Shown: positions 10,954 to 22,442 of the stretch, one piece after another
How the letters are laid out: every line of letters begins with the position of its first letter
Position numbering within the stretch: position 1 is the stretch's first letter
Assembly: GCA_905331475.1 (NCBI GenBank)
Contig: CAJNYU010003091.1
Span: forward strand, 1 to 64,000
Origin: Rotaria socialis
Lineage: Eukaryota; Rotifera; Eurotatoria; Philodinida; Philodinidae
Direction of reading: 5' to 3'
DNA length: 64,000 nt
Notes under the pieces: model-generated
What the model saw: the letters and a program-made list of their open reading frames with translations, nothing else
Database searches by the model: none
What the model was told of the DNA's origin: nothing
Translations under genes and position numbers: made by a program

Positions 10954-11463
10954 GCATTTAATGTAATATCTAAAAATATAGCAATCCATATCTAAATTAA
11001 TACAGTAGTATCTATTTCGGTGAAATAACACCTTTTAAAAAATTGTTTGATCTAATTTTGTAGTCAAACGTCTTTTAAATCAATTAATTGAAAGAGTATA
11101 CATGAGCTTGGAATGACGATAAGTGATAGAAACAAGTTAGTTTAAAAAAATATTTAAAAAAATACCATTAAAAAAATGGCAGAAGCATTATCAGTTGATG
11201 ATAAAACTGATGCAATAGATTCTAAAACAGCATTAATTGTGTAATACTTTTCTTTTTTTTACCCTGTTTTTTTTGCTATAATTGATAATTGTATCTTTAT
11301 TTTTTTCTATTACTTTAATTATTAATTAGATATAACTTTGTGTTGTTAGGTAGTGTTACTTAATAAATTAGATATAAATTCATCCAATATTAGATATAAA
11401 TTTATTTTAAAATTAGATATGGATTGCTATATTTTTAGGTATTAGTTTATATTTATCCCATGC
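10954..11463. mobile_element. Small DNA transposon with a 10-bp flanking duplication and iterated TTAGATATAAA ends
   Basis: CGATCTGTAT flanks both sides exactly (10944-10953 and 11464-11473) in direct orientation, as expected of a target-site duplication. Inside, about 32 bp of inverted repeat with one mismatch are recognisable, with the core AAAAATATAGCAATCCATAT near 10971 and its complement near 11432. The right half repeats TTAGATATAAA-type words four times (about 11325-11430). Length is 510 bp. A duplication of 9-11 bp fits Mutator-like elements better than hAT, but the ends are too diverged to decide. A 22-codon ORF (11176-11244, starting MAEALSVDD) may be the remains of a first coding exon. 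Confidence 0.6.
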
Positions 11464-12233
11464 CGATCTGTATACTTCATTCGAAAAGAATTCCATTGGA
11501 CATGTACAATTTTTTTTAATTTTCTGAAATCCCTCATGATTCTGTAAACTTCTTCAATGTTCTGCATTCGAAATTGAATGTGCGCGCATTACACAAAAAT
11601 AAAAAAGAAGCAAACAGGAATAGAATAGAATTTTTTCTTTATTAAAAAAGCAAATAAAACATTCATTGAAAATAAAATTTTTGTCATACATATTTAAAAA
11701 AACGAACGGGATCGTTCGCGACACCTCTAATTCATTTCTGCCTTTTGCATTGATTATTTCACTGTGGTAAATAACTTACTATAATGATATCGCACTCCAA
11801 TAAAAATATTCTAAATACCATAACTACGATGAGTTATCGTTCGTCTGGCCGATTAGATGAGAAACGAAAATAGGAAAAATATTTCAATGTCAACTTCATG
11901 TAAGAAAAATGAAAGAGGTGACATAGGAAATAAAAAATGACTTTTTTTATTTATGCAATATTCAAATGGCAGTAGAAAGAAGATTCAATCTGTGCTCCTC
12001 CTAAGGCTAAAAAATGTAAAATGTACTGTTTCATCGATAGATCATACAGTTTGGCGTGAACATAAATGTAGGTGTCGCATTTTCCGCCATTCAATACAGA
12101 TATTCTCAATCAACTCTAATCGATTTATTTTTTATTTATTTTTCCAGAAAATCGTAATAAATTTGTTGGCTAAACTAGAATTCTTAAAATATAAAACACC
12201 ATTCGTTATCAATCTACCTCACCGACAAATATC
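11464..12233. other. Intergenic, with an orphan hAT-like end
   Basis: No gene seen. At about 11702-11730, read on the minus strand, TAGAGGTGTCGCGAACG resembles the terminus of the 3602-4696 element, and the palindrome CGAACG-GGAT-CGTTCG follows inside it. I found no matching second end. Confidence 0.3.
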
Positions 12234-12934
12234 ATGTCAACGCAATCTTTGGGAGACATTGAAAAAATGGTTATAATAGTCAAAGTATTTATAATATCTG
12301 CAGAACATATAAAATTAAATGTATCAAATTTTAAGGTGTCTCACACCGATTTGGTTCTAAGTCGCGTTAAGCAAACGATTGCATCACCAATTAGTAATCT
12401 ACTGTTAAAATTTGCACGTTACTTTTATGATGGTGGCGCTTCAAAAAACTTACTCTGCCTATGTGGCACCATTGTGAGTCTATATAGACAGAATAGATAT
12501 AATATTCCAGTTGAAATCTGGTTACAAGAAGACCATCCATTGGTAGCTCCACTTGCCTATGTGAAACCGATATCGAATATGTATATTTCCCCAAATGCGC
12601 TATATGTCCAGGACGATGAAGTAGTCATTTTATCTTATCTTGAGTTTTGGGATCACGTAAGACCGTATTTATTTGCTAAATCATTAATATCGGTTTCGTT
12701 TAGACTACAACTGATTGAAGCAGTTTACTTCAAGCAATGTCCACATTATTTAGCGAATGGCCGCCTGCTTTTTCACACACTTTTGATAAGAAAGATTCTA
12801 TATCCAATCGAAATACCGATTCAATTGATACGAATGCATCTACGCTTTCTTCAAACAGATATTCAACAGTCGCCGACAGTAAATTTCATACTAGCAGGAT
12901 AGAGAACGATTATGAAATATCAATAGGACAATAG
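12234..12934 (+). pseudogene. TSG101-like UEV domain relic
   Basis: The start MSTQSLGDIEKMV matches the beginning of TSG101/ESCRT-I UEV proteins. A 51-bp intron (12285-12335) is plausible, though it also reads through. The UEV core is clear: YFYDGGASKNLLCLCGTI, then YNIPVEIWLQEDHPLVAP and YVKPISNMY, then ILSYLEFWDH. Known UEV domains bind PTAP motifs and ubiquitin in endosomal sorting. After residue ~160 the frame is lost: the expected end of the domain continues in the next frame from about 12737 (FSEWPPAFSHTF, matching the EPPVFSRP region), to a stop at 12932-12934. The coiled coil and steadiness box of full TSG101 are missing. It is therefore a truncated, frameshifted paralogue. Confidence 0.65.
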
Positions 12935-13600
12935 AGTGTTGTGTACTTCTTAGACAGTAAACAATTACTTACTGGCTAAGATATACTTTCATGGTTAGAG
13001 AAAAATGATAATCAAACCAGATAGAAATAAACATAAGAGCAAATTCGTTTATTTTCATTATATTATTCTATCGAGATGTTCAAATCATAAACTTTTGTTC
13101 AAGATTTCTACTTTAACTAAGAGATTTATTGTAAGAGAACGAGTGCAAAATTTAGATAGTTTTTGCTCCTGCTATGAGAGACAATATGATAGCCAAGATC
13201 AGCATATTCGGTCGAGCTGGACGGACTCATCATTTTATTAAGAGAATCACGAGGCTGACTTCATATATTCAGTGAGATACATTCTATGAGGAGACCATCC
13301 GAACTAATAGCCATCTTATAATCTAATAACCGATCCACATGAATGTTTTGTTGATAAAGCTACAATATAAAAAGGCTTTTTCACATGAAGTTCTGCTTAA
13401 TATCTGTACTTCATTGTGCACCCTGCATTGGATGAAAACTGAAACCGAAAAATAAAGTTCCATGGTCACCGCTTCACCCCAATTGCTATCGATTTGGGTG
13501 TTCATTTTTTAAAATTTTACTAAAACAAAATCGTTTTCATTGCTAAAGAAATTATTACGTAGTAGGTGATCCATAAGTATAGCATGCAATTTCTTCGTAG
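12935..13600. other. Intergenic, nothing convincing
   Basis: Short open frames in several phases, none with recognisable motifs or splice support. The acceptor-like tcttcgtag at 13600 may belong to the relic that follows. Confidence 0.35.
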
Positions 13601-14313
13601 GTAAAGCTTTCAGTGCGACACCCAAAAATGGCGATGAACAAAAAAGTTCTGATCGATTTTACGATATGGCTTCAGTACCACGACGAATACTTCTGCCAAT
13701 TCAAGGTTTTGAGAAAATGCCTCTTGTCTCACTTATTCCAGATGTCGAGCAAATGGTTTGGATTGCTGAACAAAATTGTAGTAAGCCCAAGGATGGCTTG
13801 ACTAATGATGCATTTGCATCTATCATGCTTTACACCATGTAGTGGGAACCACACGGAAAATCTTTCTATTTAAAACTCAGCTCCGTTCTACGAGCAAGTC
13901 TTCGCGCAGAACTGAAACCATGGTTCCTATACCTTCGACTTATCATCAATGCTCTTGATAAACGTCGCTCCCCTCTCATCGTATTGCGTATCGAGGTATC
14001 AAAGGGAATTTAGCCGCAGAATATACCCAAGGTACTACCTTTATTTGGTGGGGTTTTTCTTCTTGTACTTTGTCGACTGAAACACTAAATCATGAACGTT
14101 TCTTGGGAAAGACAGGACAAAGAACTTTCTTCACTATAGAATGCAATTCCAGCAAAAAATATTCGATCGCATTCATACTATGCTGCCAAAAATGCAAGTT
14201 TGCTATTGCCTGCTCGTCAATTTGAAGTTGTTGGCTGTCTTGATCAAGGCAATCGACTCCATATTGTTCAGTTAAGAGAAATACAACCGAAATTTCCTCT
14301 CATCAAATGGTAA
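13601..14313 (+). pseudogene. Mono-ADP-ribosyltransferase (ART family) relic
   Basis: The open frame from about 13603 (in-frame ATG at 13666) carries blocks shared with bdelloid NAD:arginine ADP-ribosyltransferases: LPIQGFEKMPL, then VEQMVWIAEQNC, KPKDGLTNDAFASIMLYTM, a premature TAG where the family continues with WEP, then KPWFLYLRLIINALDKR. The frame then shifts; YRGIKGNLA and TTFIWWGFSSCT follow (the family's R and STS-type blocks), then FLGKTGQRTFFTIEC. A further frameshift leads to LLLPARQFEVVGCLDQGN and REIQPKFPL, ending at 14313. Where active members have the catalytic E-x-E before LLP, this copy reads AAKNASLLLP with no glutamates. With a stop, frameshifts and no catalytic pair, it cannot make an active enzyme. 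Confidence 0.75.
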
Positions 14314-14595
14314 ACATCATGCAATAAATCACCACTGATGGATTTGACTTTGTTCTAATATTCGTATCAATCACCATTTATAAGAAAAACAAATAAGATT
14401 AATCTATATGCAAGAAAATGCCAACATCCCCATCTTTTTATTGATTAGCTAGAGTTCTCACTTGCTGTAAAGGCATTCGAAATGGTTTTCATGTATACAG
14501 CTTATATGGTCACTTCACTTTCCTAAAAATGAACATCAATTTAGATTCAGGTAAAAATTATTTTATATGGGTTGCGTGTGTGTGATATGTGTCTA

Positions 14596-15446
14596 CAGTG
14601 TTTTTAATATTAAGTACCACAAGCAAAAGCAAAGTACCCGTGGTACTTACGATTTTGAAAAAGTACTTTGTTTTGCACTTTGCTCGGAAAAACAAAATAC
14701 CCTGATGGTACTTTGTAAAATAAAAAAGTACTTTGTTTATTTGTTAGCCATTGTTTAAAATTTCCTATCTTTCCTTTTGTTTATATATTCTGTTGTATTT
14801 ATAGATGAAGCTAAGAAGTATTTTTTAATTTGATTGAATTCATTATTGAAATTTCTTTTCTTTTTCTAGATATNTAACAGCTAATATTAATATTGATAAT
14901 TTTCAGAGTGAAAAGATTTTAAATGATCGATCTGATTTACCTGTTAATGATAACAAAATTTCAGATCAAGAAGAATTAGTTATTATTGATGAAGTTGAAA
15001 CAGAAATTATACTGGATTCATCTAATGAAAATAGAGCACTTATATCAACAATTAAATTAGGAATTTCAACTGAATCAACTACATGGTTTTGCGAAGATTG
15101 CATCGGCATGCATGAAGAAGAAGAACAATAGTAAATTGTACTTTATTTGCTTTTTTGTATACACAATACTTAAGGTTAATTCAGAAAAATGTTTATTTAA
15201 GCTAGTCAGATGAATATGTGTATTTTATCTTTATCTACAAGTCTTTTGTATATTGTTTTCTTGTACCGAAACATTTTATTAATTAAAAATGGTCAATAGC
15301 ATATATTTTTTCTTTGTTTTTCTTAAGTTTCTTCCTGTTGGCACTTTGAGTACTTTGTTGTTCATCACAAAGTACCACCTAACACTTTGCCAATAGAAGC
15401 AAAGTACCTAAATGTACTGTGTTTTAGATTTCTGTTAAAAACGCTG
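14596..15446. mobile_element. hAT-superfamily non-autonomous element with perfect 8-bp TSD
   Basis: Ends read CAGTGTTTTTAA (left) and, on the other strand, CAGCGTTTTTAA (right). They are flanked by identical 8-bp direct repeats TGTGTCTA at 14588-14595 and 15447-15454. The CAG-type inverted repeat with an 8-bp duplication is diagnostic of hAT. Both subterminal regions (about 14612-14735 and 15340-15420) hold many copies of AAAGTAC/GTACTTT in both orientations, as expected for transposase-binding repeats of the Ac kind. Length is 851 bp, too short for a full transposase. It contains one acidic coding remnant and an ambiguous base at 14874. The intact duplication suggests fairly recent insertion. 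Confidence 0.85.
14877..15131 (+). pseudogene. Acidic exon-like ORF inside the hAT element
   Basis: An open frame without ATG runs from about 14877 to TAG at 15129-15131 (about 84 codons). An acceptor-like tttttctag sits just before, and another tttcag at about 14908. The product is strongly acidic (DQEELVIIDEVETEI) and ends with a CxxC-containing tail, WFCEDCIGMHEEEEQ. I do not recognise it. It may be an exon of the lost transposase or a host exon captured by the element. Lack of stops over 84 codons in such AT-rich DNA suggests past coding. Confidence 0.4.
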
Positions 15447-15454
15447 TGTGTCTA

Positions 15455-16015
15455 TCTATGTATGAGTGCAACGCACTCTAGAAATACAATCATTAATACC
15501 GAGCTATGGAGAAAACTAAAAAAAATTTTCGTCATAAAATAATGATCGCATTTACAAAAATTTTCATTTCTATAGAATAAAATGTGATTTAGAATAATCT
15601 ACAAATTGTCTTTGATATCAAATTAATTTTAAAGAGATATACGATTAGTCAATTCTATCGTCCAATCAGATTTATCGTGTTTTTCAATTTTCGTTCAATG
15701 GAATAGGAAAATAATTTAGAATAACATGAATATATATACATATAGATAATAGTTAACTTCAAGTACAACATTATCGTTGTTAGCATTTTGCTCGATATAT
15801 GTACTTCACTATTTCGTATCTAAATCGGATCGGTCGAAGAAATTGTTTGCAGTTACTCTCATTCTCTTAGGAAGAATTGAATATTTCCCTGGTGAATCAC
15901 AAAGGCTGAATGAAGAAAAATACGCGTTTTCTTTTCAAAAATTACTGACTTTATCAGTTTGAACTAATGCTGGTTTTTCTTTTTGTCTGTAGATCTATTT
16001 TTAAAAAAGCAAGAA
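15455..16015. other. Intergenic upstream of TAF1B
   Basis: No gene seen. The stretch probably includes the TAF1B promoter. An acceptor-like tttttgtctgtag ends at 15992, shortly before the TAF1B start codon, and could serve a 5' UTR intron or trans-splicing. Confidence 0.35.
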
Positions 16016-19000
16016 ATGTCACATCAATTATGTCAAAATTGTGGGTCAAACCAATTCGAACATATTGATGGGCGTCTCTATTGTATTGTGTGTCAATCAC
16101 AAAATATATCCTTACAAATTCACGTCTCATTTGCCAACGAAGGTAATGCGCAATTGGGCCGTCGTGTACGTGATCAAACACAAACAACGTCCATATTTGA
16201 TGAGACCATACCTAAAATTGAAATCTTCGAAGCTAATGAAACATTATCACATACATTGAATCAAGCAGATGAAACAGTATCACAAATGAGTAATTTGTCT
16301 GTTGATGATAATGAACAAACATTATTAGAACAACATGTTTGGAGTTCATATGAAGTATACAGTTATATATTAAATATACAAATTCAATCAATTATTCATT
16401 TAGATTATATAAAAAAAGAAAAACAAGATGAATTTATTGAATGTACATTTATGCTTTATTTACGATACTTATCAACTAATGGAATACTTGATACTAATCA
16501 GCAAAGATTATTGATAAGACAAGAAGAAAAACGATTAAAAACAAATATTATTTCGAAATTACTTCATGCAGATCGTTTTAATCAATTTGCTAAATTAAAT
16601 TCGCATCTTTTGAAAAAACAATTATGTATACTTAATTTAGATATTCTTATTGGTTTAATTCATTGGTAAGAAAAAAGTGGTGAAATTGTTTGTAATTATA
16701 AGATGGCTTTTGTTAAAAATCTGAACTTCGAGTGAGACTTTCATTCAGCGTTAGAAAATGATTCTACATTGCCATATTCATCAAATGTTTTCTTCGCTGT
16801 TGAGAGGCATTTAGAAGTCTTAATTCTTGTTGTCTCTCCGAGCGGTTATTGAGTTACCGAGAGCAACGTATATCCCATGGGTTAGAATTCACAGAAAAAC
16901 AACGCAATGAATTAATTATTAGTTACATATGATTTAAATCTCCCATGTGATCAAATTTATAATATATAGATTAATATTATTCTTGGTTGACCTTTGCCTG
17001 TTACAGACATTTTCCATTCGTAAACAGAAGAAAAGCGAAATCAAGGATCTCCAAGTTTGACTATCATAGATTTACATAAAATACAGCCTTCAATTTATTA
17101 ACGATAGTAGTACTCGGGGGAAAAGTCAAATCTGAGTTTAACAGAATTTCCACTATCGAGCAGATACACATAGGAACGTACCGAATATTTCTCGGCTTGA
17201 TTCAATTTTCATTACAATGTTGCGAAAGGCTGAGTTTCAGTCCTGTTAGTACCTTTAGTAAAACTATAATAAAAATTGAAAGACGCTTCGCACAGCATTC
17301 GCTAACATTTCATTCTGTAGAAAACTCTTTGCTCTACAACATCTACTACTTCAAGTCCTTTGTTTTTATGATAAAGTATTTGTTCTACAAAAAATTTCGG
17401 CATTTCACTCTCATTCTCTATCCGTGAAGGATATCAAGCGTTGGCATGAATCAGATGTTGCTAAAGTATAGAAAAAGATATTTGAAAAATTCTTCCTATC
17501 AATATCCGTCGTATTGGGTTTTGATAGGACAGCTTGTTTACTCGTTCTATTTTGTTTTGTCCTCATTTCTAGTGCTTGTACATTAATTAATTGTCCCATA
17601 ACAATCAAACAATTAATTGAATTAACAAATACAAATAAACTTCCGTATTATAATATAAAAACTTATCTACCTAATTGGATGCGAGCAACAGGTCGTGATC
17701 GATTTAATCTTGAAAAAATGAATATCCATTCAGGAAATTTATTTTTTTATTATACCGATTTTATTCAACCGGTAATAAAACCGTATATATCGAAGTGTAT
17801 ATTTCAATCATCATCATATTTCTATGAAATACTTTTGCATTTTTGTGAAATTTTTTGCCAACAAATTTATTTTCCATTCGATGATCATACTCGAATATTA
17901 TTTGAATCAATGTGTAGAAGAATTCTTGAAAAAAAATCTATCGGTCGACGATTTCTTTGTTCATCATTCGATATGGAATTAACTTCAATATCAATCATCA
18001 TCGTGATAATTTTACTTCGATCTATTAATGATTCGTTACTCGATGAATTTATTCAACATATAAACAAAAAAGAAAATCATCAACAACTATTTTCATATTC
18101 ATTATGGTTACAAAATTTAAATTATTTAACTCATTTACAATCAATTCGATATTATGAATTCTATGGACGAAAATCAGTTTTATTAGAATCGATAACAGAT
18201 AATCATTCAAAATTACGATATATGAAGCATTTATCAAAAGTCTTCGATCGAAATGTCGAATTAAATAATGAAAAAAAACTCGAAGAAATCTATGAAAAAG
18301 AAAATCAAATTCGACATATACTAATTGAAAACTCAAAACCAGGCTCATTAATTTATGCGATCAAACCAAAAGAATTTTTTCTACAAGAATTTCAACATTT
18401 ATCATCAAGTAATTAAATTTGAAAATTTTAGCGTTTTGATTTTTCTCGGATATTTGCAGACAATGGAAATTAAATATCAAAGAGTATAATATGCTTGTCA
18501 CTAACTTTAGTTCTTTCAATAGCAAACAATCTTATGCTATAGGAATCGTTCATATAGTTCTACCATGCATTTTTATCTATCTTTGTATTGCTTTGTTAGT
18601 TCTGAATGAGATATACCCATTGAAGATGATAAATATTCATGAGCATCGAATGATACAACGAAATATGAGTTCAACAAAGATACTCAATGATAAATATGAG
18701 GAATAGGGAAATGACGATGCTCCTACTCTTGCTGACCGTTGACCAGAGATGGGTAAGTCAGGTCAAGAAAATGAGTATATTTTTGTGATCTATGCCTCTA
18801 ATTCTTCTCTACGCAAAATTTAGACATCGCAAAGAAAACACAGAACATGAAAGACTGTTACGTATTTCAGAGAAACAGTGAATAGATAAGAATATATAGC
18901 CATTTCTTCACTTGCCGATCTCAGGGCTGTCGATTATTTTCAAGAATGAAAGGAATTTAAAATTTGCCAGAAATTATAAGGACATTTCACAGGAACTTCA

Positions 19001-20550
19001 TAGATTTCCAATTTTTGGGCGGTGTTAGTTTTTCTCTAATCATCAAACCTGGCCCATGGATAGCCTATAGTTCAATGAACCGATACTCTTTGACCTGCAA
19101 CTAGATCTGAAAAATCACTCTACTCTATTTTGTGAAACACGATCTGAAAGGAGCGTTGAAGTATATAGGATAGAAATTTGAACCCCCCACAGACCGGGAC
19201 AGAGAAATTAATTAGTTAGTTAGCTGGTTAATTAACTAATTAACTTCTGTCACGGTCTACGATGGCTTTTGAAGTCTCTCTGTCACGGCCTGTGATGGTT
19301 TCTAGAGGCCCCATACATCATAATACAGACTATAACAGAGAAACTCCACAGACCATTAGTGACAGTGATAGACGAACTCCAGAAAAGAAGTTTCATCGTG
19401 TTTCACATTTTAATCCCACAGAGATTGCGCTAACAGCTTTTTTTTTATTATTATACAGATACAGCATAGGATTCCTAATCTCGTTTTGCATTTCTTCATA
19501 GTTGCTAATCTCTTCAGATCTGACTGCCGACGTAATAAACAAACAGATATGATATAAATTAAATTTACTTATCTACTCAATAAACTTCTTGCTATTAGCT
19601 GAGATCGTTCTTATATTAACTATAAATACTCGTTAAACAACCTTAATCTTGCCCGCAACGTGATTAAGCGTATGTCATTATATTCAATACTACAGCCATT
19701 GACTTTTATTTAGTATGGTTAGGAAACACATTATCATTATCATAATAATAATAATAATAATAATCCTCATTTCTAATAGACACATATTTACTGTAAATAC
19801 GTACACTGAGAATAGCGTCGATAGTGTCAATCTACAAGTAACAGATGTCTGTCACTCAAGCAAAAAATGATTTTCTCCGATTAGTTTATTTAATTATGAA
19901 AAAAAGAATGAATTAGCTAAACTATTATTGACAGAGCGCAACTGCTTATACAGAAATAGGATTGTAAATAAATGATTGTACTATTCGACTACGATATTAG
20001 TCAGTCTTTCTTTGCATTGAGTCATTGATAAGATAAGTTGAAATTTATTTTTATCCAAAAATAAAACTGGTTTTCTTCCTACGATTTAGATTCTTCGTTA
20101 CCAACTATATTTGAATCAATTGTTAATACATATTCGCCATCACATTTTTCTATTGTTGATAAAAGTGAATTATATGAAACGTTACTGTCATTGTTCAATG
20201 GTACAACTATACATCAAATAGAAAATTTCTATTTACTTCATCAACGTTTTGATTTTGCTTCATCAACAAATTTTCACTTAAATCATCTTATAATGACATT
20301 AACAAAATTTAGTTCGATACCGTACAATCAAGATTTTTATTCGTTTCTATCAATATTTTTGAAGACATTCTGTTTTCACGATCAACATCTTCATCATTAC
20401 TTTTATCAATCAACGTTTTCAAAACGTTTTAATTCAAAAAATATTCCAAAAGATGTTGGAAGAAAACAATATGGAATGGATCAATTACCAATAATATATG
20501 ATCTTAAATTTGAACAAGAACGACCCTTAATAAAAGAGAATAAAACTTGA
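16016..20550 (+). CDS. TAF1B: TAF1B/RRN7-like RNA polymerase I initiation factor subunit
   Basis: Exons 16016-16665, 17573-18408 and 20090-20550 join in phase to 648 residues (human TAF1B is about 590). The start is the ATG beginning MSHQLCQNC. Residues about 6-30 form the family's zinc ribbon, CxxC...CxxC (CQNCGS and CIVCQ), as in TFIIB. The cyclin-fold region follows: WSSYEVYSYIL, and after intron 1 ITIKQLIELTNTNKLPYYN and GRDRF. Intron borders are gtaaga...tctag and gtaatt...tttag. Introns of 907 and 1681 bp are far longer than most here; the second contains a repeat element. TAF1B is the TFIIB-like part of the SL1 complex that brings RNA polymerase I to rDNA promoters in the nucleolus. 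The third exon has no motif I can match but joins cleanly. Confidence 0.8.
19131..19441 (+). repeat. Repeat with TGTGAAACACGAT inverted ends, in TAF1B intron 2
   Basis: TGTGAAACACGAT at 19131 and ATCGTGTTTCACA near 19395-19407 are inverted repeats. Between them CTGTCACGG/CTGTGATGG words are iterated, next to a run of TTAATTAG units. Just outside the right end is the conserved block ATTGCGCTAACAGC. A second copy lies inverted in a ryanodine-receptor intron at 32661-32953. The element appears non-autonomous. Confidence 0.65.
19740..19765. repeat. AAT trinucleotide microsatellite
   Basis: An uninterrupted run of TAA/ATA units inside TAF1B intron 2. Other simple runs in the window are TA dinucleotides near 20652-20671 and 57452-57472. 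Confidence 0.8.
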
Positions 20551-21758
20551 TTAAATGTTGTTTTTTTTTGTTATTCTTAATTATTTATTTTTAAAGATGA
20601 AAATAACTTGTTCGGTGATCTAATCATCACAAATGAATTTGTATCGCGTATATATATATATATATATATTTTTTTTTTCTTTTGTAACCGATTGGCATAG
20701 CTCCAACTATAGTCACAATAATCAAAGGAATAAAGGAAAAATACTTCATCGTAGTATTCTTTCGTATATTTGATCAGTAGAACCTTTGTCCTTTGGATTT
20801 TTGCACTAATGCACTAGATATTAATGATAAGAAAATGGCCATATTTATGTAAAGATGTTCCCATGTCCTTTCTCAATTTGCCAACTACGTATACAGTTAT
20901 CGATAGAGTCTATCTGATTGCTGTTGTTTTTCCTTCTGTCCTCTCCTCTTCTATTGCTAGAAGATTGTTATATGTCGCCGAAAGGCATAAACATGCGCAC
21001 ATTAATACAAAAGAACGAGTAAGTAACAGTTCGTTTGCTTGACGCATCTTAAGTGAGCCACAAATAAAAATATTTCTATCTTGATGAATTAAGCCTCTTC
21101 TATTATTATTCTAATGTAATCTATGGTTTTTCATCTTTCGCAATCATGTTATTTACTTGAGTCATTATTTAAAGTTTGCTTTAGTTATTTTTTACTTATC
21201 GGCATGGCGTCATAGATGATTCTTCGTGCACTTTAGTTAATCGTGTCAGACTAATATCTATATATACGTATATATATATGCATACATCACTGATTGAGTT
21301 TAGGTCGTGACTCTCATTTTATCTTTAACTTCGCCGAATATTCTACTCAGTGTATTTATATAAATGTGATTTTATTTCCTATCGAAATTTGTTTTTTTTA
21401 AAGATGCATTCGATAGGAAAGTTCGTTTTTCAGATTTTTTTAAATTGTGCTTTTGTTCACAGTGCAACTTGACGCAACGACTTGTTAGTGTTCGATGACT
21501 GCAACTGGTACCGGTGAATATACACCGAAACAAACAGTAGGTTTTGTTCGATTGAGTCCATATTCTATTCGATTCATATCTTGCCATTAGACAGAACACT
21601 CGCACGACCACACGATCTCGAGCGAATATTGCCGATCACAATATTGACTAGGACGCTATTTAACTGAATATAATTATTATTGGTATTGTTCAACTAAATT
21701 CGATTGGTGTCGCGTATCAACAAAAATTAGAGACTAGACGAACCCTATTTAAACAAAA
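20551..21758. other. Intergenic between TAF1B and the PRL phosphatase
   Basis: No gene seen. A TA dinucleotide run (about 20652-20671) and AT-rich DNA dominate. The last part upstream of 21759 presumably holds the phosphatase promoter; no element is distinct enough to call. Confidence 0.4.
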
Positions 21759-22442
21759 ATGCCGGTGTCACACGATTTTACTTATCCGTCAGTAACGGAA
21801 ATTCGACATAAAAATCTTCGTTTTCTTATTACCGATAGTCCAGATGATGAGAATATGCAATTATTTATTGAAGTATATATAAGAATGAAAGGATATGTTT
21901 TTCATTGCTATGATAATATTTCTTCTTTCTTTTTGTCATAGACTTATGTAAAATATAATGTTACAGCAGTAGTACGAGCTTCAGAAAAAACTTACGATCC
22001 TAAACCAATTGAAACAGCCGGAATTAAATTTTATGTAGGTATTTTATAACTATACGGTCGATTTTTATAGGAAATGTTTTCTCGTAGGATGTGGAATATC
22101 CAGATGGAAGTGCACCGGATTCTCTTGTTCGTCAGAAATGGCTCCGCATCGCTAAAGAGAATAAAAATGGTTGTATAGCTGTGCATTGTGTTCATGGTCT
22201 TGGCCGGTTCGTTGATTTAAGGCACGAAGTCTTTTATTGTTTGTTATTATATTTTGTATAATAGCTCGCCTGTTCTTGTCGCAATGGCTCTATGTGAAGC
22301 AGGCATGAGTCGACAAGAATCAATTGATTTGGTTCGCACGCGTCGACGCGGTTCATTTAATATACGTCAATTAGAATTTCTACAAAATTATCATTCAGCT
22401 CATCTTCTAGTGCGTAAACATCCCGGCTGTCTCATCATGTAG
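21759..22442 (+). CDS. PTP4A: PRL-type (PTP4A) protein tyrosine phosphatase
   Basis: Exons 21759-21872, 21942-22034, 22088-22206 and 22265-22442 give 167 residues, the usual PRL length. The catalytic P-loop is HCVHGLGRSP with nucleophile Cys103 and Arg109 (CX5R); the acid loop is YPDG (Asp75). The C-terminus ends CLIM, a CAAX prenylation box, so membrane attachment is expected. Known PRLs act at the plasma membrane and bind CNNM magnesium transporters. Two residues are unusual. The residue after the catalytic Arg is Ser, as in ordinary PTPs, where PRLs have Ala. The position of the redox-regulatory PRL cysteine (VRVCDATYD in vertebrates) is Ser52 here (VRASEKTYD). All introns are 53-69 bp with GT-AG ends. 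An AATAAA lies at 22604-22609. Confidence 0.88.

Noticed and set aside
11953-12276. ORF of 107 codons before the UEV relic
   Set aside because: Different frame from the UEV start, Lys/Phe-rich and without motifs; looks like AT-rich chance sequence.
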